From: Polytrichum commune
Lineage: Eukaryota; Streptophyta; Polytrichopsida; Polytrichales; Polytrichaceae
Reading direction: 5' to 3'
Length of the DNA: 64,000 bases
Assembly (NCBI GenBank): GCA_950295325.1
Contig: OX485803.1
Span: forward strand, 18,414,001 to 18,478,000
The translations under genes were made by a program, and so were the position numbers. The notes beneath the pieces are model-generated. The model saw only the letters and a list, made by a program, of their open reading frames with translations. It was not told the DNA's origin and did no database searches. Numbering within the stretch: the stretch's first letter is position 1; each line of letters begins with the position of its first letter. Of this stretch, positions 36,686 through 49,275 are shown piece by piece.

Positions 36686-37689
36686 GCTTTGGTATTGGTG
36701 TTGGCGGTGGTGCCCTGGTCCGCCGGTCTCGCGAAAGAAATTAGCACAGCGCAATCGGTGTAGGAAGGTAGCAAGGGGAGAACGTGCAACTCCTAAAAGG
36801 GGAGAGAAGAGGAGAATGGAGCTATGATGGGAGGAAGAGTTGCAAAAAGAGTGAAGAGCACGCCATAGCCGGAAGAAATAGCGAGAGCGTGGCCATGGTC
36901 GCTTTGTTCCTCCGTCCCTAACTACCAAAGTTCTGGTGCCTTCCTTTCTTTCCTTCGAGCCAGGTGGCGAATCACCTTGCTTTGTGCCCATGCTGTTTTT
37001 ACTTTAATTCCTCCGCACTACACTTGCCTGTTGCGAACTAGCTTTTATCCTTTGGAGAGTAGGAATTATCGCATACTGGGTATCGCTCATAATATATTCA
37101 TCCAGCATAAAAGCCTTGGAAATAGCATGCATTCCATATTATTCTATTTTTAGTTTATTGGCTTTGTCATGTGGGATGAGATCTAGGGGTGGTCTCTTAA
37201 ATGGGCCACAGTCTAGCAACCAACCGAAACCGGTCATATTTGGTTTTAGTAATAGCCCGCCCACACCTGCTAGTGGGAGGGCTAGTCGCAGGCTCCCACC
37301 AGCAGGGGGCCACTTTTCAACTCACTTTTCCCACCGGCTGCGACTGGGCGCAACCAACGCGCCCATCGCCCGTTCACTGTCACAATCGACGAGAGTTAAC
37401 TTGCATTTCTTTTGGACTATTAGCGGCGAGTGAATTACGATTGAGGCGAACCGGCAATTAGTTACAAAAGTATGGACGATTTTGAGAAATAACCGGTGGA
37501 AGTTCAAGACTGCAGGAAAATTACCCAATCATGTTAGACGAATTTATAGAATATACCCCAACTGAATATAGGAAAACCGGAGGATGTCAACATGTAACTG
37601 GTTGGCCCGAATTATCTTGTTTGTTTTTGACAATGAAACAAACTTGGTTCATTTTTCCTAAAATGAAGTGACATTTTTAAACTAAAAGT

Positions 37690-37950
37690 ATATCTCAACT
37701 ACTACTAAATATTTTATTTTAGTATCATATGGTATTTTATGTCACATGTGGTAACTTTTTTTATTGACACTTCATATGAATAAGTTTAGTGCAAATATCA
37801 CCACCACAAGCTACTTTTGGTTCATCCACCTTTGGTATATTCTGCATCCTAAAATTCATATTAAGAAATGTCATCATGGATGATTGAAATTTGGATGAAC
37901 ATTCACCTAAGAAGTGACATTAATTACAACAATGTAAACCTATCATGTCT
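37690..37950 (-). repeat. Degenerate copy of the CTACACTAAAT MITE family (copy 4)
   Basis: Read on the minus strand, the segment carries TTACATTGTTGTAATTAATG, then CTTAGGTGAATG and TTTCAATCATCCATGATGAC. These are the same ordered blocks as copies 1-3, with many changes. The termini are eroded. Flanking GAAGTTCAAGACTCCAGGAA sequence is shared with the flank of copy 1. Confidence 0.5.
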
Positions 37951-38232
37951 AATTTCCTTTTTTAGAAGTTCAAGACTCCAGGAAAATTACCGAGCATGTT
38001 AGAGGTTTTTATAGAATATACCTTGATTTATCCCAGGAAAACCGGAGGATGTCAACGTGTAACCGATTGGACTTGCAAACAATAGGGTCTCAATCGATTA
38101 TGCCCAAAAATCTCCCCGATCACTGGGTCCGAAGAATTTCACGTTTTTCTCAAGTTTTACTAGTCAGAGTGGGCAAAGAAAGTTTCGCGAAGGTTCCTTG
38201 GGCAAAAAAAAATTTCGCGAGAGAGTGTAGAC

Positions 38233-38302
38233 GCCCACACCTACTGGTTGCAGCAAACGGGCGAACTCCGTTCACTGCTGCCCACCACCAGTAGGTGTGG
38301 GC
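38233..38302. repeat. 70-nt hairpin
   Basis: Arms GCCCACACCTACTGGT and ACCAGTAGGTGTGGGC pair perfectly over 16 bp. Inside them, GCAGCA with TGCTGC and AACGG with CCGTT extend the stem around a short loop. The fold resembles a small-RNA precursor or a tiny foldback element. No flanking duplication is seen. Confidence 0.8.
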
Positions 38303-39062
38303 AGGGTATAACTCGTCTCTCAGGTGAAGTCTAGTTGCTAGTGGTTGTGTTGTAAAGTGATGTCTAAATTGAGTCAAAGTTCAGTCTTGTTAAGACAACC
38401 CACTAGAACTGGCCACATGTGCAAGATAATACTAGGGCAATGCACTCTTTTAACTAGTTGTTTGTTTGACACCAAAATCGAATTTAAAGATCTTGAATTA
38501 GTGCACTCCAAGTCATCTGAGATGAACTAGCTCCAATCTATTAGGAATCAAGTTATTTATGTTGGATGGATGAGAGGTACATTTGTATGCTATAATTCTC
38601 TTTCTCCCAATCTTTTTCACTCTCTATCAAGTATTTCTTTGATTTGTGCAATCAACACTTGGGGTGGATTTATATTATAGTCTGTGTTTGAGAACTTTGG
38701 GTCCTCAAAGAAAACCCCTTAATCCCTGAGCTTCTTATGCAAATACATATGTTTGACGCAAATACATATGTTGTATTTTGATCATCAATGTCTAGTCTGA
38801 GTAAATTTTGATTTTCTCCCTAACATAAGACAATGTACACAATAAGGTTTCAAACACATAACTATATAAAAATTGGTTTATGAACCTAGTAAAGCTTGTA
38901 TAAATTGCATGTATGGCCGTACATTGAGACCCCACGTCCTTTAAAGGGTTACATGTTCATGGACTTTGCTTTCTCACACAAGCCCGAAGGCAATTGATGC
39001 ATTGACAAGACCATTGGTGTGTTTGCATGTTCGGCCCAATTTTGTGATGAACTTAGGGACTT

Positions 39063-39140
39063 CCCCCCCCCCCCATCCACAAAAAAAGAAAAAGAAAAAG
39101 AAAAAGAAAAAGAAAAAAAGAAACAACAACAACAACAACA
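39063..39140. repeat. C12, (GAAAAA)n and (AAC)n simple repeats
   Basis: A homopolymer C run is followed by an A/G tract and then six AAC units. The minus-strand frame over them encodes a Phe/Ser and Cys repeat and is not a gene. Confidence 0.95.
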
Positions 39141-41562
39141 CCTAGTGTAAAACATCAAACCCCACTATTCTACCCAAATTATTTCTAAATCACACATGCC
39201 ACAACTTGAAAAATTATACCTTTTCACATGGAAATATTGAATCATGTGCACATGGTGCTTGAATTTCATGTCCATCACATCTTCAGACCATGTTAAATAA
39301 TATAATTGGCTCTCATTTTCATCTATTTCTCAATTTGCATGTGGAATTGAATCAACATTCATCCAATTTTCACAACAAGTACTTCACATTTCAAAACAGA
39401 ATTGAATGGAAACTAATGCTAATAGTGCGAAGGGGTAGGCCTTAGAGCATGCCCACGACACCTAGCAATTTCCCCGTTATTATTCTCTATATTTATTTAG
39501 ATTGTTGTCTAAGAAACATCTCATGCCATGCACACATACACAGTGGATATATGGTTGCATACGGAACTTAATTTATTTTAATTTTTGATAAAAAAAACAA
39601 TTGAAGAAAGGAGGGCATTTTGGCATGGAATTTGTGGATGAAAAATATCATACTAGTAAAATTAAATTGAAATTGAAAAGAGAAGAAGATGTGAAGGCTT
39701 GACATATGTGGGTAAAAATTTAAAAAGAAAAAAAAGATGGCTATCAAACATAGCTCTAGATAAATCTAAAGTGGACATGAGGTTCTAGTAAGTTGTTGAG
39801 GTTTTTAAATGTATGATACCATGCTTGTCCCTCCATCAATAAGCACAAGCTCACCGATTATGTTACACATGACCTATCTTTAAAGATATTTGAACATGTT
39901 TTGGCTATAAATGAAGGGACATACCTTAATAACCTCATGAACTATTAGGTTCCATGTTCATCTAGACTCACTCTTAGGTTGGGCTTGCATATGATCTGGG
40001 TTGAAGAAATTTGGAGTCCAAAACACCCTTCAACCATTAAGATAATGAGAGTTTGTTAATAATATATGTGATGATTTGTACGATCCCCTAATTAGTGTTG
40101 ATTTGTCATTTTATTTGATGTAAGGTATTCAATCCATATTTAACACAAACTGTTATAAAGAGGAAGTGAAAGAAAGCTCATATTTGGAACGATGATTAAA
40201 TATACATGGTATGTTATTCGAGATTAGGTCATTTATATAAATTAAATGCTCCGATAAGAATTATGCATAAGCTAAATGTACTATTAATTTTGACACGTGT
40301 ATTAAAAGCATCAAGAAGTGCTTAAAACCCCTTCCATGTGACATCTTGAGGCTTGGAAAGGTTGTTTTAGGCATTTTAGGGTTTATGGGCCTTGCTTTTG
40401 GATGAAAACAACTGATTTTAGAGTAAAGTTGGAGTAAGCCCAAGTTTATTGTTATAACATGTTGAATTATATCGTGAAATCTTCCAAAAAAAATGTATGG
40501 AAGGATCTTCCGGTAAAATATGCAAAGATGTTTATGATAATATTATAGTAATTGTTTTGATTATATCTTGATTCTTTACCATTCAATATCCAATCAATGT
40601 GTAACCTCACTACATTGATTATCCACTCAATGAGAGTGGGCTAATAGTGCATGTTGGAAATTAGTGAAGGTGATACTAAATTTCTTTACGCTATGAAATT
40701 ATTGCCAGTAGAAGATCTAGGGTTTCAGGAACCTAAATTGTTAGTGTGCTGGAAACTCCCAATACATGCTCTCTTCATTTTCTTAGTGTCAGGAGATGTC
40801 TTAGGAGCGAGTGGTGTTGGCTGAAAAGAAGAAGAAGAAGCCTCTTCAAACTCACCAAAACAAATTATCCACACTACTAACACCTTAGAGCACGCACTCA
40901 TTTTTTTGAAAGGTATGGTAAATGAGCATGTAGTCATGAATGTAGTGTCACTCAATAAATTTTTAGAGCCCTCATTGATTTTGAGATTGTCAAATTATTG
41001 CGTGTGTTGGGAATCAATACAACACACACTAGATGGGATAATTAATTTAGTCAATACACCCAATGTTGACCCTTAAGCTATGTACTTATGCTAGGATGAA
41101 TTTAGGTTACATTTAAAGAAAATGAAGAGATCGCAATGAGAGGGTGACCTAGGGGACGGATTTAGGTAAGGGTCGGAATGAGCTGCCTCTATCTTAGTGT
41201 AAATTAGTGTTGGGTGGGTGTTGCCATTGAGAGCTCAATGTTGACATGTTGAAGGGTAAGAATATCTAGCTCAAAGATTAGAGTTTAGACTAGCCCTTGA
41301 AGAGAACCCTTTACATGGCCTGAATAACAAATCAACATCTTTAAAGGTAAAGATGCCCAACCCAAAATATATACTCCTTTTACACTTGCCATTGGGGGGT
41401 ACCCTTTTCTTAACAACATTTAGCAGGTAACCACAAGTAAGGTAATTACAATTATTGTTTAATTATGCTAAGGGTATTGCAAGGGTGATTGTAGGTAAAG
41501 GATGAAGGTCATCTTGATACACATTCAACATGACTTACAAAATAGGCTTTGACTCATACTAA

Positions 41563-42029
41563 GGGCCTCTTTACACTAGAGGCGAGAAGTCGTGAGGAGA
41601 GAAATTTCAGCCAATGGGAGGCCTAGAAACCGAGAAGACCAGAGAATGTCACTTTACACATGAAATTTTTAGCCCAAAGGACGGAAGGAGGAGAAAATGA
41701 CGTGGGCAACACTTTTGTCCTTTGTGGCAGGAAAAATGCATATTTTTCAAGGCCCCCAGTTTCTGCGTCTAACTCATCTCATCAAGAGGTGGGCTTGACG
41801 CAAAATCCAGAAGACCGTTTGGCCAAAATTCTCACAACCAATCATTTTTTATTTTTTAAGAATATTTCAGAACGGCCACTTAAAAAAATCAACACTTTAT
41901 TTTTGTGGCCCCTTCTCACTTTACATTATATTGAAAGGCCATCAAGTTCAAAGGTTGGCTTCTCAAGGATGAGCCATGGTTGTTGTGAGGTTTTCTCCAC
42001 GGCTTCTCGCCTCTAGTGTAAAGAGGGCC
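41563..42029. mobile_element. Tourist/Harbinger-like MITE (third family member)
   Basis: This 467-bp element starts GGGCCTCTTTACACTAGAGG and ends CCTCTAGTGTAAAGAGGGCC, with further inward pairing (CGAGAAG with CTTCTCG). TAA flanks both ends (41560-41562 and 42030-42032). It is related in terminus (GGGCC-CTT-ACAC) to the elements at 22693 and 25709. The 118-codon plus-strand frame across it has no domain. Confidence 0.85.
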
Positions 42030-43362
42030 TAAGAAAGCCATTATTAATCATCATTCTTTAGACATTTAACTTAAATGGACTGGGTGAACAACGCCAACGA
42101 CTCTGTCCATCATTCATCCGTTTTCCACTGCTGGATGTAGTATTTTCAACAGCATTCATCGCAACCGCTGCAGTTCAGCCGCACCATTCTGTGTGCTGCC
42201 TGCAGTAGCAGATTCCGGAGCTGAATAGTTTTCATGTCATTCTCGCGCACAAAACGTCGATGGGTAACTTCAACATGATCTGAACTCCAAATCTCCAAAC
42301 ATCGTCTTATGAGGCAGAAACTATTGATATACCACATGATCAGAGCTATACATAGTCACAACCTGACGCAGGATCGAGGACACGCAACATTGGTTTTCCA
42401 CATTTGCAGAAATTTGGTTTTCGAGGCCGAGGTTTTAAATTTGGGTTCCTGATTCGGAATATTGTATACGTAAACGTTGCCTATGCGCATCATAGGCTTT
42501 TGCATGTACATCTGATGCAACGTAGAGGGTCTGGCAGTTCTGTCCACTATTGCGGATTTATTTCTGAGGTCGCAGGATTTCGTAGCTTAGTGTTTCATTC
42601 CATCCCAATTCTAAAAGCATATGTGATGAATTCTTGGTCACAGCCATCCGAGGTTAGGAATGGTGGAGTTTCATAGTGCTACGGAAACCCTGAGTACCGG
42701 TGGGGATGTGTCAATCGATTGTTGCTGGAGAATCGAAGTGAGAAGGAGACCAAATCTCATGGAGTAAGGAATGTTTTTGGATGTTGACGGTGATTTCATT
42801 GGTGGCATTTTTTTTTGTGGCATCATAATAAGCGCATGGGAATCGGGAAGCTCCAAAGAAACTCAAATAGAGGCCATCCGAAGAGATAAAAAGGCTGCGG
42901 GGTCGATCAATGGCTCTTCGCCTAGAGTACGTTGCTACTCCGATTCACCGTTTCCATCATAATTTTGCATGTGTCATGTAGGCAGGAACCAACCACATTG
43001 ATGCAGAGCGGTTTGTAGTCCATGTAGGTGAAACAGAGGGGATTTAGGGGCCTCGAGTGAGAATGCAATTCTGTATAAGTCCCTTGGATAAAATTCACCT
43101 CTGAAAGGAGGGAGTAGCCCTAATTCCAGTCGTCCTTGCAAATATAGTATTGAAATGTTGCAAAGCTGGAGAATGTACCACTGAATCAGGGAAATCCAAT
43201 CTTCTGCAATTTGAAGTACCTGGGATTGCCTCCGAATAGTTTCTGAAACCTCTTAGTTGGCGGGAAAACTGGAAAATGTGAACAACTTGAGAAGGAAAAA
43301 TGGACATCTGCATTGTTATCTAGGTCCATCTAGCTACAGTAGTTTTCTGCAGTAAATAAGAT

Positions 43363-43665
43363 GTTTAGTGTGGTAGTCTGCTGGGTTTTCAGGGTTATGA
43401 GCAAACCTGAGAAGCTGAGAATGGTGCAATCTGGAATTGGAACTGTGTGTTGGTATGGGGTGGGATATCAGGGCACTCTAGTTGCCACCCAGTGATTGCA
43501 AGACAGTCAGTGTCGGTCAATGATGAATGGTCTGGGCCACATTCGATTAGACGTTTAGTTTAGTAGTCTGCTGGGTTTTCAGGGAAATAAGTAACCCTAC
43601 GCAGCTGAGAATGGTACAATGTGGAATTGGAACTGTGTGTAGGTATGTGGTGGGATATCAGGGTA
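43363..43665. repeat. 190-bp duplication over the CFAP43 start region
   Basis: The blocks 43363-43474 and 43553-43665 are about 85 percent alike by eye. Both contain GTAGTCTGCTGGGTTTTCAG and GGAATTGGAACTGTGTGT and GATATCAGGG, offset by 190 bp. The second copy contains the modelled CFAP43 start codon. The first carries a truncated version of the same N-terminus. Confidence 0.88.
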
Positions 43666-46600
43666 CACCCCTGCACTATGTGGATAAAGGGACGGCTGTG
43701 GCAATATGCGGCACTGCCTTCTGTCAGTACTCTCTCACAGGTGGACCCAACTCCCACCTCATGTGGGCTCCGGGCGCTGGTGTACAAACATCTGCTTACC
43801 ATCCTCGACAGTCCTGCCTTGCTTTTTCTGAAAAGGTTATAATACAATGCCAACCAACACCTCTCTGGTATTCATACATTTGGAAACTCTGCCGATTTTG
43901 TTTAGGTTCAAGATGATCAGATTTGTGCATGTTCTCCTGTTGGCAAACATGATCTCATTCAAAGCAATCCACTTACGAGTATTATGTAATCACAGTGGAT
44001 CACTTATTAAATTGGTAACTGCTCAAGAGTATGGAGGTTCATTGCAGGGTCTGCAACCAGCAGTGCATGTGCACGACATTCACAACGACAATAAAGAAAT
44101 TGCCACCCTCACTGGTACATCAATTGGAAAGACTTGAAAATTGACATACCGATGCTTAAAACGAAGTTGTATTGAAGTAGGCTATTTGTGCATGTTCATG
44201 GGCTTCAGTGTGTAGCAAAGGACTCTCTCTCCCACATCTTCATTTCTGCTCAATTCGCAACAATCACAATTGCGCTATTGAAAATAAAAAGCACTTATTT
44301 AGGGGCTCGTGAATATAGTGTAAAATTATATTCTCAATAACAAAAACCTGTCGTCTTTTGCAGAAATGGCAGAGCTGGAAGTGTTGGCGGTGGCGTTTTC
44401 AACAATCTCTTGGCGATTCGTGACCGCTTCTGGAGTGCCTGATTTCCGCTTGGTGAGCGCACAATTCTTTCTCACCGGTTCTTTTACGGGGTCTTGTAGA
44501 TCTTAGTTCGTTGCACTAGAAGGCCATCCGACATACAGACACGAAGGGAATCAGAATCCCTGTATGAAGAGTACCACCACAAAGTCTCAGGAAAAATGGT
44601 TTGTTTGCCACAAGTATTTTCTCAAACAATAGAGATGGTTGTTTTCTGAGCTCAGTCAGAACCACATGCATTTGAGATGGAGTTGTTCATATCATAAAAC
44701 GATGTTGACTGGCAATACGTCAATTTGTAAACTTGCTTCCATGTTTTGGTCATGTTCTTATGAATTCGCACCATGAATCAGTGTGTGTTACTGCCCCATC
44801 TGGATGTAATGAAGGTACTGTGGGATCTCGATCCCAACAAGGGAGCAGTTAAAATGATTGAGGGAAAAATGGGCGATGTTGTGCACTATGCCAGCTTCAG
44901 TCCAACCAGCGTGGACCGTGTGTGCGTCAGTGGCAATGGTCAATTGTCGATGTGGGTTTATGAACAAAGCTTCACGGTACGGTGATCCTATCCATTCCTT
45001 AAACCAACCTCTCAAATATGCGGCACAATTTCCCAGAAGTCATCACATGTCTTCAATATAGTCGGCAGGCAAATCACCTCCTTGTATTCTTGTACCAGAG
45101 TAGTTGTCTTGAGATATTAGAAAGTATCAAAACAATTAAGTGCTTTGGGTGATGCCGGGTACAGAAAGAGAATGTGACATGCTGATACTGTCTCTCTAAA
45201 AGCCGGAACCACGCCCTCTAAATATTTATAATGAAGGTTGCTCTCTTTAGATCTACTATATTCGTTTTCTGCCATGAGCTTAACTTACAAAAAATGTGAT
45301 GCTCAGTGAGCTGAAGAAGGTTGGTATGCATACAGAGGGTGGCCTGGACAGAGCGAACCTTGCAATGCAAGCCCTACCAGCCACATTGCCATGCTTGGGC
45401 GCCTGCTGGGGACATCATTTATGCAGGCTGTGTAGGGGGCGAAGTGTTGAGCTTTGAAGTGGGTGGACCATTACCAAAGCTCGGAAGCCCAGAAGCACTA
45501 GGGGCAGCGGAAGGCAAACTGTTGATAACTGTTGACAAGCCAGAGAAGATTGTGGGACTGTGTATTGGCGAGAACCACATGGTAGTTGTGGGGATAAGTG
45601 GCAGCTGTTACTGGTTGGGTTTCCCTGTTCGGGTAGTTAAAGAGAAGCCAGTTGAAGCTACGACTGGGAGGAATAGAAAGGCAAGACCCAAGAAAGGTGA
45701 ACCAGTGGTAGAGGAGCCGATTGAGTATGAGCTGATCGTCCCCAATTATCACATTGCACAGAGATTGCATTTGTCATTGATGTCTGTAACTAATGCACAG
45801 TATCGACAGGACGAGGAACAACTACTCTTGGGATCCTCTAATGGCTCCATCACCACCGTCAAAGTTGATGTCGGCCATCTCCAGGATCAGCTCACCGTAC
45901 GTCCTGGTGATGTATTTGAGAAGGTTGACAATGTGGTTCACATTGAATGGCAGAGTAACTTCCACAGTGGTCCTATCACGGCGATGGGGATGCTCAGGTT
46001 GGTAAGAGTCACCTTCTATTCATAAAATAACATGTGTCGAAAAGTCACTTGCTTTTTTCTTGGTAGCAACTTCCCCAATGTTTTGATGAAAGAATTTTTT
46101 TTTCAAATTCTACACTCCATCAGCTAGATTATTTTTGGGTTCCAAAGTAGGGTTCTACAGTTGGCATATTGAATGCCTCCACTTTTTTATTCTCCAGTCC
46201 AGATTGTAGTTGCAGGTGTCTCATCCCTGAGCTTTTCACACATTTTTGCAATACGTAATGGCAGAACCATCTTGTGGATGACGGTGGTTGAGTATGATTC
46301 AACCTTCTTTATTTGCAAGATGCTGAAATGTAACCATGCTGTGCAGTGGAGGAAAGTTCCTGGTGACATGTGGCAAGGATGGTACTGTGAGGGTGTGGTC
46401 AGCAGACTGGGGGAAGGAGATCTCCCGGCAATGTTTCAAGTCGCCGCAGTTGTGCATGTGTATCAGAAACTCCAATGTAAGCGAGCATGTATAGGAGATC
46501 TTCCAGGCCATACGTTGGTGACAGTGTGTGGAAAACTGATAACCAACACAGCAGTGTATGGTGGTCATAATCTCTTAAATTAAAAAACTCACCAGGATTG

Positions 46601-49241
46601 ACGTTGTGCGGGGTCATCAAATTCTTGAGACACAACCTTATCTGTAGTAACTGAAAATTCCTTTATGAGCGCAAGTGAGTCCTTGTGCCAGTCTAATAAG
46701 AAGTGGGCAGGACTCTGGAGCTTCTGATGACCACTTCCGAGCACTCAAACACAGTTCTTGAAACATTAAATTGAAAGGTCCTCCTTAATGGTGATACACC
46801 CGATTCAATTGATAGGTCTATTACGGGCTTAAAATGTGTGTTCTTCTCTGCAGGACTCCTGGTCTTAGGCCAGAGATTCAACGAATGTGATGCAACAAAT
46901 GTAATTTTGGATTGGCAGGGCATTGTGGCAACTGGATCTATGAGTGGTTCTGTGAATATTTTCAAAGTTGACAACACTGGTCGCTCGAACCTTGTCAAAC
47001 GCACCAGAATGCATCCAGTATCCATAGACATGGTACTCTCACTCTTGCTTAAACCCAATTCATTGCCAGTCATTCCTATCAGCCTAGCTTCTATGACAAG
47101 TTCTCAACTATGTTCCTACAAGTGATTTGAATTCAATTTCAAAGCCAAGGCATGTACGTACATGAGTTACTGGGCTGTTTTTGGAACACTCATTGGCACT
47201 TTCTGCCTGGATATCATGTCACAGATTATTTTTAGCGAGAAAGGTTCTGAAGTGGTGGTTGCGTCAAAAGCGGATGGAACAATATACTTCCTTCATAACA
47301 AGACATCTGAGTTCGACGACCTTGAGTTGCAGGGTTTCACTGTCATGAATGATCCGGTTTTAGCCCTTGCCTGGGATCCTAAAGCATCCAAAGGTGGACC
47401 GGTTTTCTGGCTCTGGAACTCCTCAATCACACCACCTCCTCTATACTCTGTTTTACGATTTTCCAATTTATTGTGTCGGGTTTTAAAATTAGAAAGCACT
47501 TGTGTAGCTAAATTCAGCGTACTGTCACAAAGCATTGAATGGGCGCATACTGCAGGGGACAGTGAATTGCACGTTTTGGTGTCGTTGGCGCGGGGAGAGA
47601 TAGTGAAGTTGAAATTCCCTATGGAGAGACCACCAGGGATCAGCCTCCAATTCGATCACGCCGCTCTCCAAAGACTCAGGTCACTAGCACTTCTTATTCG
47701 GAAAGTTTGAGCTCGCACCTTGCAAATCACCATCCTTGTATTGGGTTGTATGTGCACGGCCTTATAAAATAACACTTAAAAAAGAATCAGCAATTGGGGT
47801 GATTAGGTGTGTGCACTTGAATGATCAGACATTTAGCACACATGAAATCGAATTTAGCACACACGAATTCTTCTTCTTTTCCTAAACATTGCCATAGAAG
47901 TTGATTTCAGATATGCATGGTTTGATTACTGGATTCCCGGTCTTTAGTTACTATTTCGTCCTCTCTGAGTAGGGGAATCTTAGAGAATGCAAATGCTCGA
48001 TGGAATTCAAAGAAGAGGCTTAACGTTAATTGTGCTGTCACCCTAAATGCTTGGACTTAGATCATCGGAATGTGTTTCTGTGCCGCAGTTTTCGTGTCAC
48101 TTTCGCATTGAACGCAATGTGCTCAGCCAAGTACTTTGTTGAGAAATTGAAAGTGGAGAAAAGGATCATCTGGGGTTTTGGGCAGGATAAGAAGCTGCTG
48201 CAGTACCGACTTCCTGATAGTATTAGTCAATGGACCGGCCCGGATGCCGTTCCTATGAATCCGCACTATGGCTTTACAAGCCACCACAGGCCAGGCGTTG
48301 CATTATGTACGTGCTTCCTTCCGATTCCTATGGCTGCAGATTATGAACAGAAGAAGGTTTGTTGCAGACCTCAATTTGTTTTAATCAATGCAAGCCGATT
48401 GGCCCACAACTTTCTGTTCACTAAAGAAATATTTGACTGCACAATTTGCATAGCAGCCCTTTGTTACTCCCACAGATGGCTAAATCTAGTCTTGAAGGTC
48501 GCACTGAGAAGGTGGTTATTGAGACAAAATAAGTCACCCTAGGAACTTCATCCCGGCAGAAGGAGGACAATTCAGACTGCATGGAGGTTTTACAATTGTT
48601 GGTCTTCATTTCATGTTATGGCAGATGGTTCCTATTTTCCTCACTGTCCCATTTATTCCATATATTCGTTTATTGAATAAGCCCAGTAGATGCTTGAATA
48701 CTGCAATCCACGATGTGAGGATTTGTTAACGATACAAATGTGGCCTGTTCTTGTCAAGTTCTGGTTCTGCACAATTTAGAGGGGCTTATCAACCTCCCTG
48801 AGTGGACATACATAGTGAATGAGAGGATACATATGATATTTTCTTTAATCTGTTCCGTGTTTGGATAATTCTGATTGACAGACTTCTGAAGGGATGACGT
48901 TGTAACCTAAACCTTTGCATGCAGTGCTGTTAGTCCAGGAACAGATCCTAGTGTCCGGTGCCAGGGATGGGACCCTACAAATTCGGACAAACGCGTTGGA
49001 TGCAGTAAAAGCACCCCAGAAAGCATTGGAATTCTTCATCTATGATTTTTACTTAGGCGGCATAACGTGTCTTGCTGTCCATAATGGCATTGTCTTCACC
49101 GGTGGAGAGAATGGCGTACTATATGCTTGTGATTGCTCTGAGGGAGGTCTCAAAAGGGCCCCAGCCCCAAAGAGTATGTGCAACCTCGTTCACTCATCCT
49201 CTGATTGAGTTTGAGATCTGTTCAAAACGCTGTTAGGGAGG

Positions 49242-49275
<34 letters not shown>

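Larger units (their letters stand above)
36686..43362. other. Intergenic DNA between the divergent SR and CFAP43 genes
   Basis: The first few hundred bases should contain the SR gene 5' UTR and promoter. Otherwise I find only repeats. Minus-strand frames over 36.6-37.0 kb share just their last 25 codons with the real SR exon 1. Frames at 42404-42676 and 42771-42962 have no recognisable domain. They lie just upstream of CFAP43 and may be part of its 5' UTR or promoter. Confidence 0.5.

Noticed and set aside
36602-36991. 129-codon minus-strand frame
   Set aside because: Only the last 25 or so codons (from MSHFGRAG) belong to the SR protein; the upstream part is 5' UTR read in frame.
41660-42016. 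118-codon plus-strand frame
   Set aside because: It falls inside a MITE with inverted termini and shows no family similarity.
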